This document shows, one piece after another, positions 62,613 through 64,000 of a stretch of DNA of 64,000 nt (within the stretch, counting starts at the first letter, position 1; every line of letters starts with the position of its first letter). Under the pieces are notes generated by a model. The model had not been told where the DNA came from. It saw only the letters and a program-made list of their open reading frames with translations, and made no database searches. A program made the position numbers and the translations under genes. This stretch comes from Gordonia sp. 'Campus' (GTDB taxonomy: Bacteria; Actinomycetota; Actinomycetes; Mycobacteriales; Mycobacteriaceae): NCBI RefSeq assembly GCF_022206305.1, contig NZ_JAKOIW010000022.1:1-64000 (forward strand), given 5' to 3'.

Positions 62613-63239
62613 CTAATGCTGCAGGCTCTTCGACCCCATCGCGGGGATGATCGTCAACGGAGGCAGGCCGATGACGAGGTGCAGGATCGCGGTCTCGATG
62701 CCGACGGAGATCTGCTGATAGGTGAGGATCGGGATCAGCACCGCCGCCACCAGCAACAACCCCACGATCCACCGGTAGAACTGGTTGGGTGCCGGCGTGA
62801 TCAGCTGCAGCACGTACCAGAGCGCGCCGGCCGCCAGCGCGCACAGGAACCCGACGACGCCGAACCAGATCTCGCTGGCCGCGACCGGGTTCCACACGCC
62901 GAACTTGCCCGATTCGTTCACCTTCTCGACGAACGCCGCGATGATCCAGGCGACCAGCCAGGCGGCGAGCCCGGCGACGACACCGGTCATCACGACGCCG
63001 CCCGCGAAGGTGACGGGGTTGACGTCGGGACCGCGCCGGGGCTTCGACGCCTGCCGGCCCTGGTCGTAACCGCCCTGGTCGTAGCCGCCCTGCCCGTGGA
63101 CGCCCTGCCCCGCGTACGGGTCTGCCGCGTAGGGATCCCTGGCATAGGGGTCGTTCTGGCTGCTGTAGGCGCGTGACTCGGGGGTGTAACCGGACTCGTA
63201 GCGTGCGGTCCGCGGGTCGCGGGGATCCTGGTAGCTCAT
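62613..63239 (-). CDS. Conserved membrane protein with a Tyr/Gln/Gly-rich N-terminus
   Basis: 208-aa protein. The first 65 residues are polar, with repeats of the forms DPYA (four copies) and GYDQGG, then four spans (about residues 80-102, 122-145, 157-176 and 182-199). No enzymatic motif is seen. It converges with birA without a gap, the two stops being adjacent. Similar proteins next to birA or the PH-domain gene are common in Mycobacteriales; function not known. Confidence 0.75.
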   Translation of the reverse strand: MSYQDPRDPRTARYESGYTPESRAYSSQNDPYARDPYAADPYAGQGVHGQGGYDQGGYDQGRQASKPRRGPDVNPVTFAGGVVMTGVVAGLAAWLVAWIIAAFVEKVNESGKFGVWNPVAASEIWFGVVGFLCALAAGALWYVLQLITPAPNQFYRWIVGLLLVAAVLIPILTYQQISVGIETAILHLVIGLPPLTIIPAMGSKSLQH

Positions 63240-63436
63240 GGCGTTCTCCTCGCCGACCGGTCAGCGGATCTGCTGGTCGGATCTGATGTGGGGCCCTGGC
63301 GTGCTCACTCGCAAGGACGGCGGTCGGTCCTGTGGTTGGCAGTCTACTCAGGGGCGCGACGCGATCCGAGGGTCTCGGTGCGGCGCGTTCACGCGGGTCG
63401 GCCCGGCTCCGGCCGCCGCAGATTATGCTGGGCCGC

Positions 63437-63997
63437 ATGGCCTACCCGCGGGAGAATCTGGCACAGGGCGAACGTGTGGTGCTCCATCGCCATCCCCACT
63501 GGAAGTGTCTGCTCGGGCCGTTCCTGCTGTTCGGCATCGTCACCGCCGCCGCGGGTGTGCTGGCCGGGGTCATCTCGTCGTCCTCGCTCGACTCCACGCC
63601 GCGGACCGTTCTCCTCGTCGCGGTCGGCGTGGTGTGGGCCATCGGCTTCTGCTGGTACTTTCTCCGGCCGTTGATGGCGTGGAAGACAACCCATTTCGTG
63701 CTCACCGACCGCAGGGTCATGTTCCGCAACGGCATTCTCACGCGCTCGGGTATCGACATCCCGATCCGCCGGATCAACACCGTCGAGTTCCGGCACGGCC
63801 CCATCGACCGGATGCTGCGGACCGGAACCCTGGTGATCGAGTCCGCCTCCGACGAGCCGCTGTCCTTCGACGACATCCCACAAGTGGAGAAGGTGCACGC
63901 AATGCTCTACCACGAGGTCCTCGACATCCACGGGGACGAGGACGTTGACCAGGACCGTCACCGGGAGGTTCCCTTCGATCACCGCGAGGGCCGATGA
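63437..63997 (+). CDS. PH-domain (bPH2-like) membrane protein
   Basis: 186-aa protein with two spans (about residues 28-50 and 58-80) followed by a bacterial pleckstrin-homology-like domain: TTHFVLTDRRVMFRNGILTRSGIDIPIRRINTVEF and GTLVIESASDEPLSFDDIPQVEKVHAMLY. It resembles Rv3278c, which lies next to birA in M. tuberculosis. ATG 63437 is chosen because TATGCT at 63424-63429 fits a -10 box seven bases upstream, so it is probably leaderless. The C-terminus is charged (DEDVDQDRHREVPFDHREGR). Function unknown. Confidence 0.8.
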   Translation: MAYPRENLAQGERVVLHRHPHWKCLLGPFLLFGIVTAAAGVLAGVISSSSLDSTPRTVLLVAVGVVWAIGFCWYFLRPLMAWKTTHFVLTDRRVMFRNGILTRSGIDIPIRRINTVEFRHGPIDRMLRTGTLVIESASDEPLSFDDIPQVEKVHAMLYHEVLDIHGDEDVDQDRHREVPFDHREGR

Positions 63998-64000
63998 CCA

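Noticed and set aside
1..64000. Searched for tRNA and rRNA genes, CRISPR arrays, insertion sequences, phage genes and plasmid functions
   Set aside because: No cloverleaf-like sequence ending in CCA with anticodon arm, no repeat-spacer pattern, and no transposase or integrase was recognised by reading.

Overview
This is a GC-rich actinobacterial chromosome segment, most likely from Gordonia or a close relative in the Mycobacteriales. Three things point there. The block accA3 / sufE-like / sseA / maf / accE / accD5 / birA / PH-domain gene follows the order I recall from Mycobacterium tuberculosis (Rv3278c to Rv3285). The block DUF3349 / small membrane protein / pitA follows Rv0543c to Rv0545c. 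A 13E12-type HNH protein carries a mycobacterial-style LexA box. No rRNA, tRNA, CRISPR array, insertion sequence or phage gene was seen.

Layout. 1-5.7 kb: 5'-proximal part of an Lhr helicase, divergent from a cobalamin riboswitch that heads a cobalt-uptake operon (cbtB, cbtA and a histidine-phosphatase-fold protein without catalytic residues). 5.8-15.5 kb: acyl-CoA dehydrogenase, two membrane proteins, a two-gene molybdenum hydroxylase with the iron-sulfur and molybdenum subunits fused, an MFS exporter with a tiny upstream ORF, and a GDSL hydrolase. 16-19.4 kb: pyruvate carboxylase. 19.4-25.4 kb: ureide-forming enzymes uraH and uraD, a MocA-like nucleotidyltransferase, a lipoprotein, and a three-subunit PaoABC-type molybdenum oxidoreductase. 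25.5-28.9 kb: type II NADH dehydrogenase, a nitronate monooxygenase-family protein behind a KstR-like box, and a rhodanese and MarR pair separated by a perfect inverted repeat.

28.9-47.7 kb is the most notable part. A TetR-controlled operon for an APC permease, an aldehyde dehydrogenase and a flavin amine oxidase lies directly beside a cluster that matches the iac (indole-3-acetic acid degradation) genes. That cluster has iacABCDEF on one strand; an amidase, an unrecognised 92-aa protein and a FixJ-like regulator on the other; and an MFS transporter, a flavin reductase and a SnoaL-like protein in a third unit. A soluble FixL-like PAS kinase sits at the left edge. The flavin reductase is fused to an IclR-type ligand-binding domain without a DNA-binding part. 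An attractive but unproven reading is one contiguous route: amine (for example tryptamine) import, oxidation to the aldehyde, oxidation to the acid (indole-3-acetate), then ring attack towards catechol.

47.7-64 kb: the SOS-box HNH gene, an alpha/beta hydrolase behind a leader ORF and hairpin, the pitA phosphate-transporter block, and the conserved acyl-CoA carboxylase block. Two genes that I do not expect there interrupt the last block: a PapA-like condensation-domain protein and a zinc-metallopeptidase lipoprotein. Several genes appear to be transcribed without a leader (HNH, birA, PH-domain gene), judging from -10-like boxes 6 to 8 bases before the start codon.
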